A DNA stretch of 60,708 nt, from the NCBI GenBank assembly GCA_938002665.1, contig CALLAE010000026.1:1-60708 (forward strand), read 5' to 3'. Both the position numbers and the translations under genes were made by a program. The DNA is from an uncultured Saprospiraceae bacterium (GTDB lineage Bacteria; Bacteroidota; Bacteroidia; Chitinophagales; Saprospiraceae). The notes under the pieces are model-generated. The model was not told the DNA's origin and ran no database searches. It saw nothing but the letters and a program-made list of their open reading frames with translations. Below, piece by piece: positions 19,619-28,323 of this stretch (position 1 is the first letter of the stretch; every line of letters begins with the position of its first letter).

Positions 19619-20950
19619 ATGCTGCGCTTGAGATTCATTTCTTCTTTTGCTTATCTGATTTTAGCCTTAGCCATTTTTGCCGTGGTGTATCTGCCAGCAC
19701 AGAATGAGACCACCGTTATAATCGGATTGTACTCTGTAGCTTTTTTAGCTTATGCTATTATCGTATGTCTTATCCAAAAGAATCAGCTACACGTCAGGAC
19801 GGCCTTAGCAGTGGGGATAGGCTTGAGAATATTGCTCATCTTTCTTTTTCCCAATCTGTCTGATGATATCTATAGATTCATATGGGATGGTAAAATGATC
19901 CATGATGGTATCAATCCGCTCTCTTATACACCACAAGAATTCTTGAGGATCAGAACGGATTTACTGGTGGATGAGTGGACCACCTTGTATGACTTATTAA
20001 ATTCTCCAACTTATTATACTGTGTATCCGCCCATTAGTCAGCTAGTCTATTATCTGGGGACTATAGGTGACGTAAGCTGGGGCACTTCTGTGATACTGAT
20101 GAAGGCAATGCTTTGCCTAGGAGAATTAGGGACGGTCTACCTGATGATACGATTGCTCAGAATGATGGGAAAGTCGGCTATTTGGGCTATGCTCTATTTT
20201 CTTAATCCTCTAGTGATAATAGAGATAATGGGGCAGTTACATTTCGAAGGCTTGATGATTTTCTTTTTGTCGCTTAGCTTTTTGTGTTTAGTCAAAAAGA
20301 AGTACAGGCTAGCTGGAGGCATGCTTGCGCTTTCTGTAGGCACTAAGTTGCTACCCCTGATGTTTATACCTGCCATGCTCAACTTTATAGGGAAAGAAAA
20401 TATATTAAAGTTTATAGCTGGATTTGTCAGTATACTTTTGGTGCTATTCATCCCTTTCTTTTGGACTTTAGATTTAGGGCACTTTTTTGAAAGCGTGAAT
20501 TTGTATTTCCAGAAATTTGAGTTTAATGCTAGCATTTATTATTTACTACGAGGAGTAGGAAAACTGTTGACTGGTTATAATCAGATTTCTATTATAGGGC
20601 CCTTATTAAGTGTAGTTACTTTGTTTTCAATTTTATATATAAGCTGGAGAAAGAAAATACAAAGCTATGAGAGGCTGTCTGTGGTGTTGTTTTGGTCTTT
20701 TGGTATCTATCTCTTGCTTACGACCACAGTCCATCCCTGGTATCTATGTATGCTTATTTTTCTTGGTAGTTTTAGTAAGCAGCTTTGGCCTTTAGTCTGG
20801 AGTGGGGTAGTGGTATGGAGTTATACCACCTATGCAACTCCTAACTTTGAGCAAAATCTTGTGCTCATCTTTTGTGAGTATCTTATACTAGCCGCAGCCT
20901 TATGGTGGTTTACAATAAGTACAGGGCATAAAAAAAACCTGAACAATTAA
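19619..20950 (+). CDS. Polytopic GT-C type glycosyltransferase, mannosyltransferase-like
   Basis: This 443-residue membrane protein has about 11-12 hydrophobic segments. After the second or third helix it carries SDDIYRFIWDGKMIHDGINPL, the acidic loop of GT-C enzymes of the MptB/GT87-like group that use polyprenyl-phosphate sugars. Later motifs NPLVIIEIMGQLHFEG and VHPWYLCML support the assignment. It follows the synthase by 25 bases in the same operon. A lipid-linked sugar made by the 17429 gene could be its donor; that link is inference. It ends at a shared AT-rich terminator with gldN. Confidence 0.75.
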   Translation: MLRLRFISSFAYLILALAIFAVVYLPAQNETTVIIGLYSVAFLAYAIIVCLIQKNQLHVRTALAVGIGLRILLIFLFPNLSDDIYRFIWDGKMIHDGINPLSYTPQEFLRIRTDLLVDEWTTLYDLLNSPTYYTVYPPISQLVYYLGTIGDVSWGTSVILMKAMLCLGELGTVYLMIRLLRMMGKSAIWAMLYFLNPLVIIEIMGQLHFEGLMIFFLSLSFLCLVKKKYRLAGGMLALSVGTKLLPLMFIPAMLNFIGKENILKFIAGFVSILLVLFIPFFWTLDLGHFFESVNLYFQKFEFNASIYYLLRGVGKLLTGYNQISIIGPLLSVVTLFSILYISWRKKIQSYERLSVVLFWSFGIYLLLTTTVHPWYLCMLIFLGSFSKQLWPLVWSGVVVWSYTTYATPNFEQNLVLIFCEYLILAAALWWFTISTGHKKNLNN

Positions 20951-20965
20951 GTCCAAGTTTTTTTT
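20930..20965. terminator. Possible bidirectional terminator between the glycosyltransferase and gld operons
   Basis: An A8C run and a GT8 run can pair to a 9-bp stem with an 18-base loop in the 36-base gap between two convergent genes, giving U-runs on either strand. The stem is almost all A-T, so strength is uncertain. Confidence 0.4.
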
Positions 20966-20986
20966 TATTATATCTAACTAAAGGAA

Positions 20987-21847
20987 TTAGTATTCCCAGA
21001 GGTCATGTTCAAAATTAAAGAGTTCAGCTTTTATTTTTTCTGACTCCATCAGTCTATCTATTCCCTCTCTATCATAGCCATAGAAAACATCTTTTACTCT
21101 AAGATCTAATGGGTTTGATATTTTGAGTATATAGCTTGCAAAAAATCTTGACTCAAACAAATCATACCAAGACATAGGAGCAATGTCATTATTGCCATTC
21201 TGTACTCTGTATCGTGCTAAGGCATATCTTGCCTCTGGATAATACATCCAGAAAAGAACTTCTTGATATTTGAATTCTCCAGTATCAGGATCTATACTTT
21301 GTAGAATAGGACCTATTCCTAAAATTCTAGATTTGAAAGTGGATAGCTCTTTATCAAAGTACCATACCTCTTTTATTCTGAATTGCTTGATATCTTCCCA
21401 GTTGATTTCATTTCTAACAACTTGTACTTTTTCCTCGTATGTGTCAGGATCCCATACAACAGTAGTGTCTATTCTATTAAGCTTTTTGTCTATTTCATCG
21501 ACAGTTAATGGCTCTTTAAAATATTCATCTCTAAATATTGCAGCATCACCGTTTTCAGAGATCTCTCTCAAAATACTGAAGAATGGTTCTAATGGACTTC
21601 TGAAAGTAGTATTCATCTTCTCTCTAGTGTCTATTAATCTCCAGACTTTTCTTTCCCACACTACATCAGCTTCTCTGACATGGTCGTACTCTATTACAGG
21701 AGCTTCTTCTACTAAGGTCCTCTTGACAACTCCATCTATATAGATATCCTCTAGGGGAGTGCCTGATTCAGTCATAATAGGCTCTTGTGCACTAAGTATA
21801 GTACAGAATAAGAATGCTACTGCTGAAATTATTAGTTGTTTGAACAT
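20987..21847 (-). CDS. gldN: Gliding motility / T9SS outer-membrane ring protein GldN
   Basis: GldN (PorN in Porphyromonas) is a periplasmic protein that forms the T9SS outer ring with the lipoprotein GldK. The 286-residue protein has a signal peptide ending in LSAQ. It carries the family pattern VEEAPVIEYDHVREADVVWERKVWR, typical of GldN with the conserved RxxWR-like block, then INWEDIKQFRIKEVWYFDKE and WYDLFESRFFASYI. It is the last gene of porP-gldK-gldL-gldM-gldN and starts 16 bases after gldM. Absence of the motor or ring genes abolishes secretion in known species. Confidence 0.93.
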   Translation of the reverse strand: MFKQLIISAVAFLFCTILSAQEPIMTESGTPLEDIYIDGVVKRTLVEEAPVIEYDHVREADVVWERKVWRLIDTREKMNTTFRSPLEPFFSILREISENGDAAIFRDEYFKEPLTVDEIDKKLNRIDTTVVWDPDTYEEKVQVVRNEINWEDIKQFRIKEVWYFDKELSTFKSRILGIGPILQSIDPDTGEFKYQEVLFWMYYPEARYALARYRVQNGNNDIAPMSWYDLFESRFFASYILKISNPLDLRVKDVFYGYDREGIDRLMESEKIKAELFNFEHDLWEY

Positions 21848-21863
21848 GGAAACAAGTTTTAAT

Positions 21864-23450
21864 TTATCTGATATTAAATACCATCTGACCTAAATCTCTA
21901 GGAGCAGAATCACCTGGGCATTTACATTTTATATTTTCAAAGAAGTACTTATCAGAAGGTTTAGCTTTTTTCATTAGTGAAGCAGCCTGACCAGTAAACT
22001 TACCACCTCTGTTTTCAGCAGGTTCAGCATCTTGTCTTTTTGCAACTCTTACGAGTCTAAATCCTACGATATTACACTTTGCATCAAAGTCAAAGTTTTC
22101 TAATTCAGGATAAATAGCTAGCTGTGCTTTGAACTCACCACTAGGCATCGAACCACCTCTATTTCTAGATAACTTTGGTACTGGGTTAGGTATTCTTTTT
22201 ACTCTGAATTGTTTTTTGTCCTGGAGACCAGGAGCTGTAACATTGATGTTAGCAAATTCACCTTTCTTAGTTGGAGTAGTAACTGTTACTTTATAACCTC
22301 CTTTCCCATCTGGCTTGACGGATCCACCGCCACTTCCACCCATACTGACTTTCACTTCACTAGAAGCAACACCAGCTGCAGAAACCTCTATCGGGTTATC
22401 TACTCCTATATAGAATACATTCATCTTAGAAGCAGAAACAGTAACAGATCTTTCACCTACTTCATAAGAGAAAGTCTTTGTAAAGCTCTTAGTTTCACCA
22501 GTAACAGGGTCAGTTAGTGAAGCAGTTGCCTTGTAAGTTTTTTCTCCATTGGAAGAAGCTGTAGTTGAGTAACTAGCTTGACCATCTGCATTCAAAGGAA
22601 GATTTTTTCCATTGACAGATATCCTAATTCCTGTATTAGAATCACCACCCGCAGAAGCACTTAAGAATAAGTCCGCTTCATATTTCTCACCTTTGATAAT
22701 GTAAGACTTCTTAGGTGCTGATACCACTTGGTACTTATCTAGTACAACGGTAGCTCCACCTGATCCTACTTTTCCAGCTAGGTAATTCAGAGCAGCAGAT
22801 TCTGTAGCTTTCACATCATTGATGTACTTGCTAAATATTGGAATAACTGCTTGAAGAGGCATGTGGTCAAAATTCATATGAGACCATGAAGCCTTATCTT
22901 TCTTTTTCCACGTTTCATCATCAATTTGTACTGCAATTTCTTTGGTAAATCCTGCTCTTTCTGGCTCATCTACAAACTGAAGCATATCTTGTCTAAACTG
23001 TAAAAGCTTAGCTTTAATCTCTTCACCTATACCAGGATTGCCATCTGGATCCATTACGAGCATTCTAGTTGTTACTCCGTAATCTTTCTCCTTTTTAAGT
23101 TTCTGGAGTCCTGTAGTAGGATCCTCTATGTATCCTCCAGTACCATTATCGTCAATCATTTTGTCTACCGCATCCTGAAGATAAGCAGTAAGCTCTTTTG
23201 ATTTTGCTCTGATAGGATCTATACGTTCTGCATATTTAGCTAATGAAGCTTTTGTTTTTGCAGCATCTCTGATACCTTTTACCATACCTTCATTAGACGA
23301 GTCTAGTGCTTTATTCGATTTTAGAAGTCCCTTGTCAACTATCTTAAATGCATTAAATACCTCCGCCGAAACATTCAGTGCGAGTAGGGCAGTCAGTACC
23401 AAGTACATGATGTTAATCATCAGTTGACGGGGTTCCTTAGGAATAGCCAT
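21864..23450 (-). CDS. gldM: T9SS motor / periplasmic shaft protein GldM
   Basis: GldM has one inner-membrane helix near its N-terminus (INIMYLVLTALLALNVSAEV), followed by a long periplasmic part made of four stacked domains. With GldL it forms the proton-driven motor that turns the T9SS and gliding tracks. The 528-residue length fits. The first domain is helical (residues about 40-220, many KxxL heptads), and the later domains are beta-rich (VDNPIEVSAAGV, GGSVKPDGKGGYKVTV). The C-terminal FRVKRIPNPVPKL and CNIVGFRLVRVAKRQ are family signatures of the domain that contacts the GldK/GldN ring. Position between gldL and gldN is the canonical order. Confidence 0.95.
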   Translation of the reverse strand: MAIPKEPRQLMINIMYLVLTALLALNVSAEVFNAFKIVDKGLLKSNKALDSSNEGMVKGIRDAAKTKASLAKYAERIDPIRAKSKELTAYLQDAVDKMIDDNGTGGYIEDPTTGLQKLKKEKDYGVTTRMLVMDPDGNPGIGEEIKAKLLQFRQDMLQFVDEPERAGFTKEIAVQIDDETWKKKDKASWSHMNFDHMPLQAVIPIFSKYINDVKATESAALNYLAGKVGSGGATVVLDKYQVVSAPKKSYIIKGEKYEADLFLSASAGGDSNTGIRISVNGKNLPLNADGQASYSTTASSNGEKTYKATASLTDPVTGETKSFTKTFSYEVGERSVTVSASKMNVFYIGVDNPIEVSAAGVASSEVKVSMGGSGGGSVKPDGKGGYKVTVTTPTKKGEFANINVTAPGLQDKKQFRVKRIPNPVPKLSRNRGGSMPSGEFKAQLAIYPELENFDFDAKCNIVGFRLVRVAKRQDAEPAENRGGKFTGQAASLMKKAKPSDKYFFENIKCKCPGDSAPRDLGQMVFNIR

Positions 23451-23491
23451 ATTTTCTTTTTTACTTAGTTAATAAATATGAATATCTCCTA

Positions 23492-24094
23492 TTATGCCGG
23501 TCTATTGAAAGCTCCTAGTACGTTACCATACACAGAGTTCAATGAACTTAGGTTTGAGTTTAGAGACTGCATTTGGTTTTTGTACTCTTTAGCATCTTCA
23601 TTTGCTTCATTTAGAGTATCGACTGTATTACCTAATGTCACCATAGCATCGTTCATTTTAGAGTAGAAATTACTCATACCCTCTATTTGTCCTTTAGTTT
23701 CAGAAAAATCTACTTCCTGAAGAGCTTTGAGACTACCTAAGCTTGTAGACATGCTTTGTAATTCATTAAGCATTCCTCCGAGGTTATTTTCCACTGCATC
23801 AGCATTTAGTGCTCTTCCAGCTCCTGATTGCTCACCAGCTGTAAGCGGAGTTATATTTGAGCTGTAATTTTCCAGTCCTGGGTATAATTTTTCCCAGTAA
23901 TAATCTTTTTCTGGAGGCAAAATTCCCAGCATAAAGAATAAGAAAGCCTCAGTGAGAAGACCAGCAGTAATCAATACATTACCTAGTGGGTGAGATAAAA
24001 TTTTTGCTAGTGCACCTATCATAACTACAGATGCTCCTACACCGATAATCATATTTTTAAGGTACTTAAATCCTTTAGATTTGATAAAACTCAT
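23492..24094 (-). CDS. gldL: T9SS motor inner-membrane protein GldL
   Basis: The 200-residue protein has two membrane helices at its N-terminus (about residues 14-33 and 37-57) and a cytoplasmic helical tail. The second helix holds LLTEAFLFFMLG with a glutamate at residue 49, matching the buried acid that is essential for proton flow in characterised GldL. Lys31 and His35 lie between the helices. The long tail (SMSTSLGSLKALQEV and later heptads) looks like a coiled coil. GldL forms a pentamer around two GldM helices. It lies 69 bases after gldK and 41 before gldM. Confidence 0.95.
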   Translation of the reverse strand: MSFIKSKGFKYLKNMIIGVGASVVMIGALAKILSHPLGNVLITAGLLTEAFLFFMLGILPPEKDYYWEKLYPGLENYSSNITPLTAGEQSGAGRALNADAVENNLGGMLNELQSMSTSLGSLKALQEVDFSETKGQIEGMSNFYSKMNDAMVTLGNTVDTLNEANEDAKEYKNQMQSLNSNLSSLNSVYGNVLGAFNRPA

Positions 24095-24162
24095 TAGTTA
24101 GATGTTTAAAAGTTTAGTAATTAACCGATTTCAATATTGTAGTAATAGTGTTTATTATAGAT

Positions 24163-25395
24163 TTAGAAGTCATTAATAGAACGTCCTAAGAACGTAAGTG
24201 CACATCTGAAACCTATAGAAGATTTTGTTGTGTCTTGATACTCCCAGTTTCTTGTCCCTGTCTGGCAGTAATAAGAGATGTCTTTCCATGAACCACCTCT
24301 GATGACCTTTCTCTTGTATGATTCTGGGTCATCATCACTAGCATCATATTTCATATCTGGATTCATGTCATGTGTATGCTGGTAAGCGTTAGGATGGTAC
24401 GCTGTTTCCGTCCACTCAGACACATTTCCTGCCATGTTATATAGTCCATAATCATTAGGGAAATAGGCATCAGCTTTTACGGTGTAGAAACCACCATCTT
24501 CTGCATAATTTCCTCTTCCAGGCTTAAAGTTTGCTAATAGACATCCTTTAGCATTTCTGATATAGTAACCACCCCATGGATATGGAGCTATGGTTCTACC
24601 ACCTCTAGCTGCCCATTCCCACTCAGTCTCCGTAGGTAATCTAAATTCTTCAGTATTAGGCTGGTCACCTTTGAAGGAGTTCCACATATGTGTTCTCCAG
24701 TGGCAGAATGCCTTAGCTTGTGGCCAATCTAAACCGACAACAGGGTAGTCATCAAAGGCGGGGTGCCAAAAATAATTTCTTGTAAATGGCTCATTGTATG
24801 AGTATGAGAAATCTCTGATCCATACCAAGGTATCAGGATAGACGTTCACGGTTCTTTCATTAAGAAGCTCTGATCTGACTAGGTCAGGACTGTGAGCTGC
24901 TTTTTTCCAGTCTATCCACTTATAAGTGTACTCTAGCTGTCTAGTATCGATGGCTCTTTCTGTCTCAGACATTTTCATGTCGCCCTCGTAGTACATCTCA
25001 TCTAGCTCTTCCATGGAATAATCTAGATCGTAGTCCCAGATAATTCTTTCATTACCATATTCATCTTCTTCAAGATCTCCCATAATAGTATGAGCGATAG
25101 AATCTTTCACCCAGTTGACATACTGTCTGTACTCATTACAGGTAATTTCAGTGTCATCCATGAAGAATCCAGAAATAGAAATTGATTTGGGTCTTTGTGT
25201 ATGTGTTGAGAACACATCTTGATCACTTTGACCGATAGTGAGGGTTCCTGAAGGGACGTATACCATTCCGAACGGATTGATACCTGTCCAAGCAGGTCTG
25301 TCCGAAACTCCGGTTAATTCTCCAGATTGCTCACCTCCGCAAGAACTTAGTATAAGTAATACCAAGCCCACAAAAAACAATGCTTGTTTTTTCAT
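24163..25395 (-). CDS. gldK: T9SS ring lipoprotein GldK
   Basis: GldK (PorK) is an outer-membrane lipoprotein with a formylglycine-generating-enzyme (SUMF1) fold that makes the T9SS ring with GldN. I take the ATG at 25395, because it gives a classic lipoprotein signal (FVGLVLLILSSC); the open frame continues 15 codons upstream. The SUMF1 core is clear: IGQSDQDVF, DTEITCNEYRQYV, VVGLDWPQAKAFCHWR, RLPTETEWEWAARGG, MAGNVSEWTETAYH, VIRGGSW and IGFRCAL. The length, 410 residues, suits the family. It heads the gldKLMN part of the unit, downstream of porP across a 188-base gap that contains a palindrome. Confidence 0.94.
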   Translation of the reverse strand: MKKQALFFVGLVLLILSSCGGEQSGELTGVSDRPAWTGINPFGMVYVPSGTLTIGQSDQDVFSTHTQRPKSISISGFFMDDTEITCNEYRQYVNWVKDSIAHTIMGDLEEDEYGNERIIWDYDLDYSMEELDEMYYEGDMKMSETERAIDTRQLEYTYKWIDWKKAAHSPDLVRSELLNERTVNVYPDTLVWIRDFSYSYNEPFTRNYFWHPAFDDYPVVGLDWPQAKAFCHWRTHMWNSFKGDQPNTEEFRLPTETEWEWAARGGRTIAPYPWGGYYIRNAKGCLLANFKPGRGNYAEDGGFYTVKADAYFPNDYGLYNMAGNVSEWTETAYHPNAYQHTHDMNPDMKYDASDDDPESYKRKVIRGGSWKDISYYCQTGTRNWEYQDTTKSSIGFRCALTFLGRSINDF

Positions 25396-25512
25396 GTTAT
25401 TTAACTGATTTTGCCAATTATGTTTACTACCCCTATACACGGGGTCTGTAAAAATAAACTTTGTTACTCAACTTCAAAAAAATCCGCCAAGTAAATATTG
25501 CCTGACTCGAAT

Positions 25513-25526
25513 TATGCTCGAGCATA
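25513..25526. promoter_or_regulatory. Perfect 14-bp palindrome upstream of gldK
   Basis: TATGCTCGAGCATA is fully self-complementary and lies in the gap between porP and gldK, about 120 bases before the chosen gldK start. It has no T-run, so it is unlikely to be a terminator of porP. It may be an operator for gldKLMN or an RNA processing hairpin; no binding protein can be named. Confidence 0.45.
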
Positions 25527-25583
25527 GCTATAACGGATTAATTATCAATGGTATTATGTTGAAAAAATGAAAATATTAATCTC

Positions 25584-26552
25584 TTAGAGATTACGAGGAT
25601 TATAGATGATTTCAGGAGGTAATCCTATTCCTATCAATTTGTTAAGATTATAATTGATATTTATCTCATGGGTACCTTGTGAAACACCTTTTACATTACT
25701 CAAACCAATATCGTAACTGTAGGTAATAGTGTAGTTAGAATTAAATTTTATGCCTCCTATCAGAACCATTGCATCCAATGAGCTACTACTATAGCCTCGC
25801 AGGCTTAAACCTCCAAAAACATTGCCATTTTTTGCCAATATCGAAAGATCTGTTTGGTATTGTTCGAAATCGGTTTTTATTAACACGGAAGGATAAAGTA
25901 ATAGGGTATTGATAGTGAACGGAATACGACCGTATAATGTCATAACATTAGGACTCTGTATAGAGGCAGAATTAATTTTATTCTTAGGTAAAAATTGATT
26001 TCTAAGTCCTAAACCAAAATCAAAGCTTTTATGTCCGATAAAAATTCCCAATTCATAATCTAAGTGATTTCCGGCAGAGGTAGTTTCTCCAAGAATTGGG
26101 TCTTGATGAGAAAATATATTGTTGTTATAAATTCCATCAGGAGTTATTAATGTACTTCCATCTAGGGAAATTCTAGAATATCCTAGAGCAAGACCTCCTG
26201 AAAGCACTCCAAAATTTGTCTTACGAATCCTATTGTATGAAACCTTAACGGCATTGGATCTAAAGGCTCCTATTTTATCTGAGGACACTGCCATTCCTGC
26301 ACCTCCATTGAAGAGGTACAATGGAATATTAGCATTCATATAAAGCTGTTGCGGGTTTTGTGCGAAGCCAGTCCACTGGTCTCTGTAGTTAAAATTTATA
26401 CTTAAGGATCTTTCTAGACCTGCATAGGCTGGATTAATTTGGTAAAGATCTACCAAGTACAATGAGTTTTGAGGACTCATCTGAGAAAGGCTTATTCCTG
26501 CATAGAGTAAGAAAGAAAATGAAAAAAGGATTCTTATTAGCCACACCATCAT
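25584..26552 (-). CDS. porP: PorP/SprF family outer-membrane protein
   Basis: This 322-residue protein has a signal peptide ending in SLSQ and the family start NSLYLVDLYQINPAYAGLERSLSINFNYRDQW, which is diagnostic of PorP/SprF. The rest is a predicted 14-strand beta-barrel related to FadL. Members either serve the T9SS core (PorP) or act as dedicated partners for type B cargo (SprF with SprB). Its place directly upstream of gldK matches the porP-porKLMN order of Porphyromonas, so the core role is favoured. It could also help export the CHU_C-tailed proteins in this window. Confidence 0.92.
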   Translation of the reverse strand: MMVWLIRILFSFSFLLYAGISLSQMSPQNSLYLVDLYQINPAYAGLERSLSINFNYRDQWTGFAQNPQQLYMNANIPLYLFNGGAGMAVSSDKIGAFRSNAVKVSYNRIRKTNFGVLSGGLALGYSRISLDGSTLITPDGIYNNNIFSHQDPILGETTSAGNHLDYELGIFIGHKSFDFGLGLRNQFLPKNKINSASIQSPNVMTLYGRIPFTINTLLLYPSVLIKTDFEQYQTDLSILAKNGNVFGGLSLRGYSSSSLDAMVLIGGIKFNSNYTITYSYDIGLSNVKGVSQGTHEININYNLNKLIGIGLPPEIIYNPRNL

Positions 26553-26596
26553 AGAAGCCCCTAAGTTAATTAACTCTGAAGAGAATAGCTAGGTTG

Positions 26597-27358
26597 TCAG
26601 ATCTCTATAACCATCCTGTCTTGTAAAGGACTAACATTAGTCGGAAGGTTTTTAGCCCATCTTGCTGTCAAACCCATGCTGTGAGAGATGTGAGTTATAT
26701 AAGCCTTTTCTGGATTTATTCTTTTTATAATTGCTAAAGCTTCAGTAAGCGAAAAATGAGAGTGGTGAGAGCTGTCTCTCAAGGCATTGATTATCAATAC
26801 CTTAGTTCCTGAAAGTTTTTCGTATTCGCTTTCTAAAATCTGGCTACCATCAGTTATATATACCAAGTCATTTAACCTAAATCCCCAAATAGGTAAGGAG
26901 CCATGCAAAATTTTTATCGGTGTGATATCAATATCCTTGTAAGTAAAAGAGATTTCTGGAAGAGGCTCTAAGCTAATTTGGGGTAGGCCTGGATATTGGG
27001 TTTCAGAAAAAGCATAAGCAAATCTCTTTTTTATCAATTCCGATACTTTAGGAGAAGCATAGATGGGAATGGATTTATTTTGAGTATAGTTTATTGCTCT
27101 TATATCATCTAGTCCTATTATATGATCATTGTGCTCATGAGTAATGAGTACAATATCAGTAGTAGTAAGCTGATTATCAAGAAACTGTGTCCTGAAGTCA
27201 GGACCTATATCGATTAGAATTTTTGCGGCTGCTGACTCTACATATATTGAAGATCTAAGCCTAGTATCGGCAATATCTGATGATTGACAGACTTGGCATT
27301 GACAACCTATGATAGGTATGCCTTGTGAAGTACCAGTCCCGAGTGCAACTATTTTCAA
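26597..27358 (-). CDS. MBL-fold metallo-hydrolase, PhnP-like
   Basis: The 253-residue protein has the metallo-beta-lactamase HxHxDH motif as HEHNDHIIG. The N-terminus GTGTSQGIPIIGCQCQVC holds the extra Cys-rich zinc site seen in PhnP-type phosphodiesterases. Further metal ligands follow in DIGPDFRTQ and in the HGS and HSHFS segments. PhnP cleaves cyclic ribose phosphates in phosphonate use, but no phn genes are here, so it is called only by family. Its TTG start overlaps the stop of the upstream small gene by four bases (TTGA), which indicates translational coupling. It lies 44 bases upstream of porP on the same strand. Confidence 0.88.
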   Translation of the reverse strand: MKIVALGTGTSQGIPIIGCQCQVCQSSDIADTRLRSSIYVESAAAKILIDIGPDFRTQFLDNQLTTTDIVLITHEHNDHIIGLDDIRAINYTQNKSIPIYASPKVSELIKKRFAYAFSETQYPGLPQISLEPLPEISFTYKDIDITPIKILHGSLPIWGFRLNDLVYITDGSQILESEYEKLSGTKVLIINALRDSSHHSHFSLTEALAIIKRINPEKAYITHISHSMGLTARWAKNLPTNVSPLQDRMVIEI

Positions 27359-27642
27359 TTACTAGGAAGCTCTTCAGAATAGCTTTTCGCTATGGACTTA
27401 AAAAATTCTTTTGACTTTTCAGAAAGTTTAGATTCATCTAATTCTGTTTGTTGGATTATGTCTAACAAACTTTCAATTCTGCCTTTCTCCCTAAAAAAAC
27501 GATTGATTATAATAATCTTCTTGTCTCTCAGAATACAATAGCCAGATTTAAACTGTCCTTTCTCATACCTGATCACAAATTCATTGGAAAGGAAAATTTC
27601 TTCAATTTTTTTAAGATTAGCTTTGTTGTACTTTATCGCCAC
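27355..27642 (-). CDS. Conserved small hypothetical protein
   Basis: I do not recognise a named function. The product of 95 residues has a basic N-terminal helix (KYNKANLKKIEEIF), then a probable beta-sheet (VIRYEKGQFKSGYCIL, KIIIINRFF) and an acidic helical tail. The pattern RYEKG-x-FKSGYC recalls small unnamed proteins in many Bacteroidota, but this is from memory. The open frame extends to a TTG at 27663. I prefer the GTG at 27642, because a -7 promoter box at 27661-27668 would otherwise lie across the start. It seems to lead the unit with the MBL hydrolase, porP and gldKLMN. Confidence 0.6.
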   Translation of the reverse strand: MAIKYNKANLKKIEEIFLSNEFVIRYEKGQFKSGYCILRDKKIIIINRFFREKGRIESLLDIIQQTELDESKLSEKSKEFFKSIAKSYSEELPSN

Positions 27643-27660
27643 AGTTGCATTTTGATGACC

Positions 27661-27668
27661 CAAATATA
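27661..27668 (-). promoter_or_regulatory. Bacteroidota-type -7 box before the small gene/MBL/porP/gld unit
   Basis: Read on the minus strand the sequence is TATATTTG, an exact TAnnTTTG match. A transcript start near 27654 would precede the GTG start at 27642. No -33 TTG is visible at the normal spacing. If real, it could drive the whole unit down to gldN. Confidence 0.45.
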
Positions 27669-27704
27669 GTCATTGCAAACACTTATATAGAGAAAAAATT
27701 TAAT

Positions 27705-28310
27705 ATGAATTTGAAACTGCTTTTTAGCCTTTCAGTTATAATATTTAGCATATCTGCCTTGTCTGCCCAAAAGGGGTTTACAGGAGCTGGCGTTTTAGGA
27801 CTCACAGCTGCTCAGATAGATGGAGACGATCTTGTAGGATATCACAAGCTTGGCCTATCCACAGGAATAAAAGTGTCATTTGACCTAGTAAAGAAACTGA
27901 GTGGTAGTGTGGAAATCTTATATAGTCAAAGGGGCAGCAGCTCCAAGACTTTTGATCGATCGGACGCTGTTCAGGTTTCTAATTTGAATTATTTTGAATT
28001 ACCTGTTTATGTGAACCTGAGTGATTGGTACATTGAAGCAGAGGATTATTACAAAATTAAGGGTCACCTAGGACTCTCTTATGCATCGCTGATTTCTTCT
28101 TCTGGACAAAACGAAAATTATAATAGAGACGATTTTGTGAAAGCAGACCTATCCTACATTGTGGGTGCTAGTTTCAATTTTACCAAGAAGTGGGCAATGA
28201 CGGCAAGGTTTACAAGATCTTTCACAAAACTTGTTGAAGATGAGACGATTATGCCTAGTTTCTATTTATTAAGTTATTTTTGGACGATCAGAGCTGAATA
28301 CAAATTCTAA
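27705..28310 (+). CDS. Small outer-membrane beta-barrel (PorT-like) protein
   Basis: I start at the ATG at 27705, because it gives a clean signal peptide (MNLKLLFSLSVI to ALSAQ); the frame is open 20 codons further up. The mature part, about 180 residues, shows alternating hydrophobic strands, YHKLGLSTGIKV, LSGSVEILYSQRG, YFELPVYVNL, KWAMTARFTRSF and a terminal strand ending in EYKF. That terminal aromatic is typical of outer-membrane barrels. It belongs to the broad porin/PorT-like group with eight strands. PorT is a T9SS accessory protein, and this gene is divergent from the T9SS unit, but a PorT assignment would be a guess. Confidence 0.7.
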   Translation: MNLKLLFSLSVIIFSISALSAQKGFTGAGVLGLTAAQIDGDDLVGYHKLGLSTGIKVSFDLVKKLSGSVEILYSQRGSSSKTFDRSDAVQVSNLNYFELPVYVNLSDWYIEAEDYYKIKGHLGLSYASLISSSGQNENYNRDDFVKADLSYIVGASFNFTKKWAMTARFTRSFTKLVEDETIMPSFYLLSYFWTIRAEYKF

Positions 28311-28323
28311 AATTATCCTTACA

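Noticed and set aside
21270-21743. 157-codon open frame on the plus strand
   Set aside because: It is a shadow of gldN; the Ser/Leu-rich composition is that of a reverse-strand frame.
25431-25447. ACCCC/GGGGT inverted repeat upstream of gldK
   Set aside because: The 5-bp arms are too short to claim as an operator or riboswitch.
26597-27358. Naming the MBL hydrolase phnP
   Set aside because: No phosphonate genes are present; family resemblance alone does not support the pathway.
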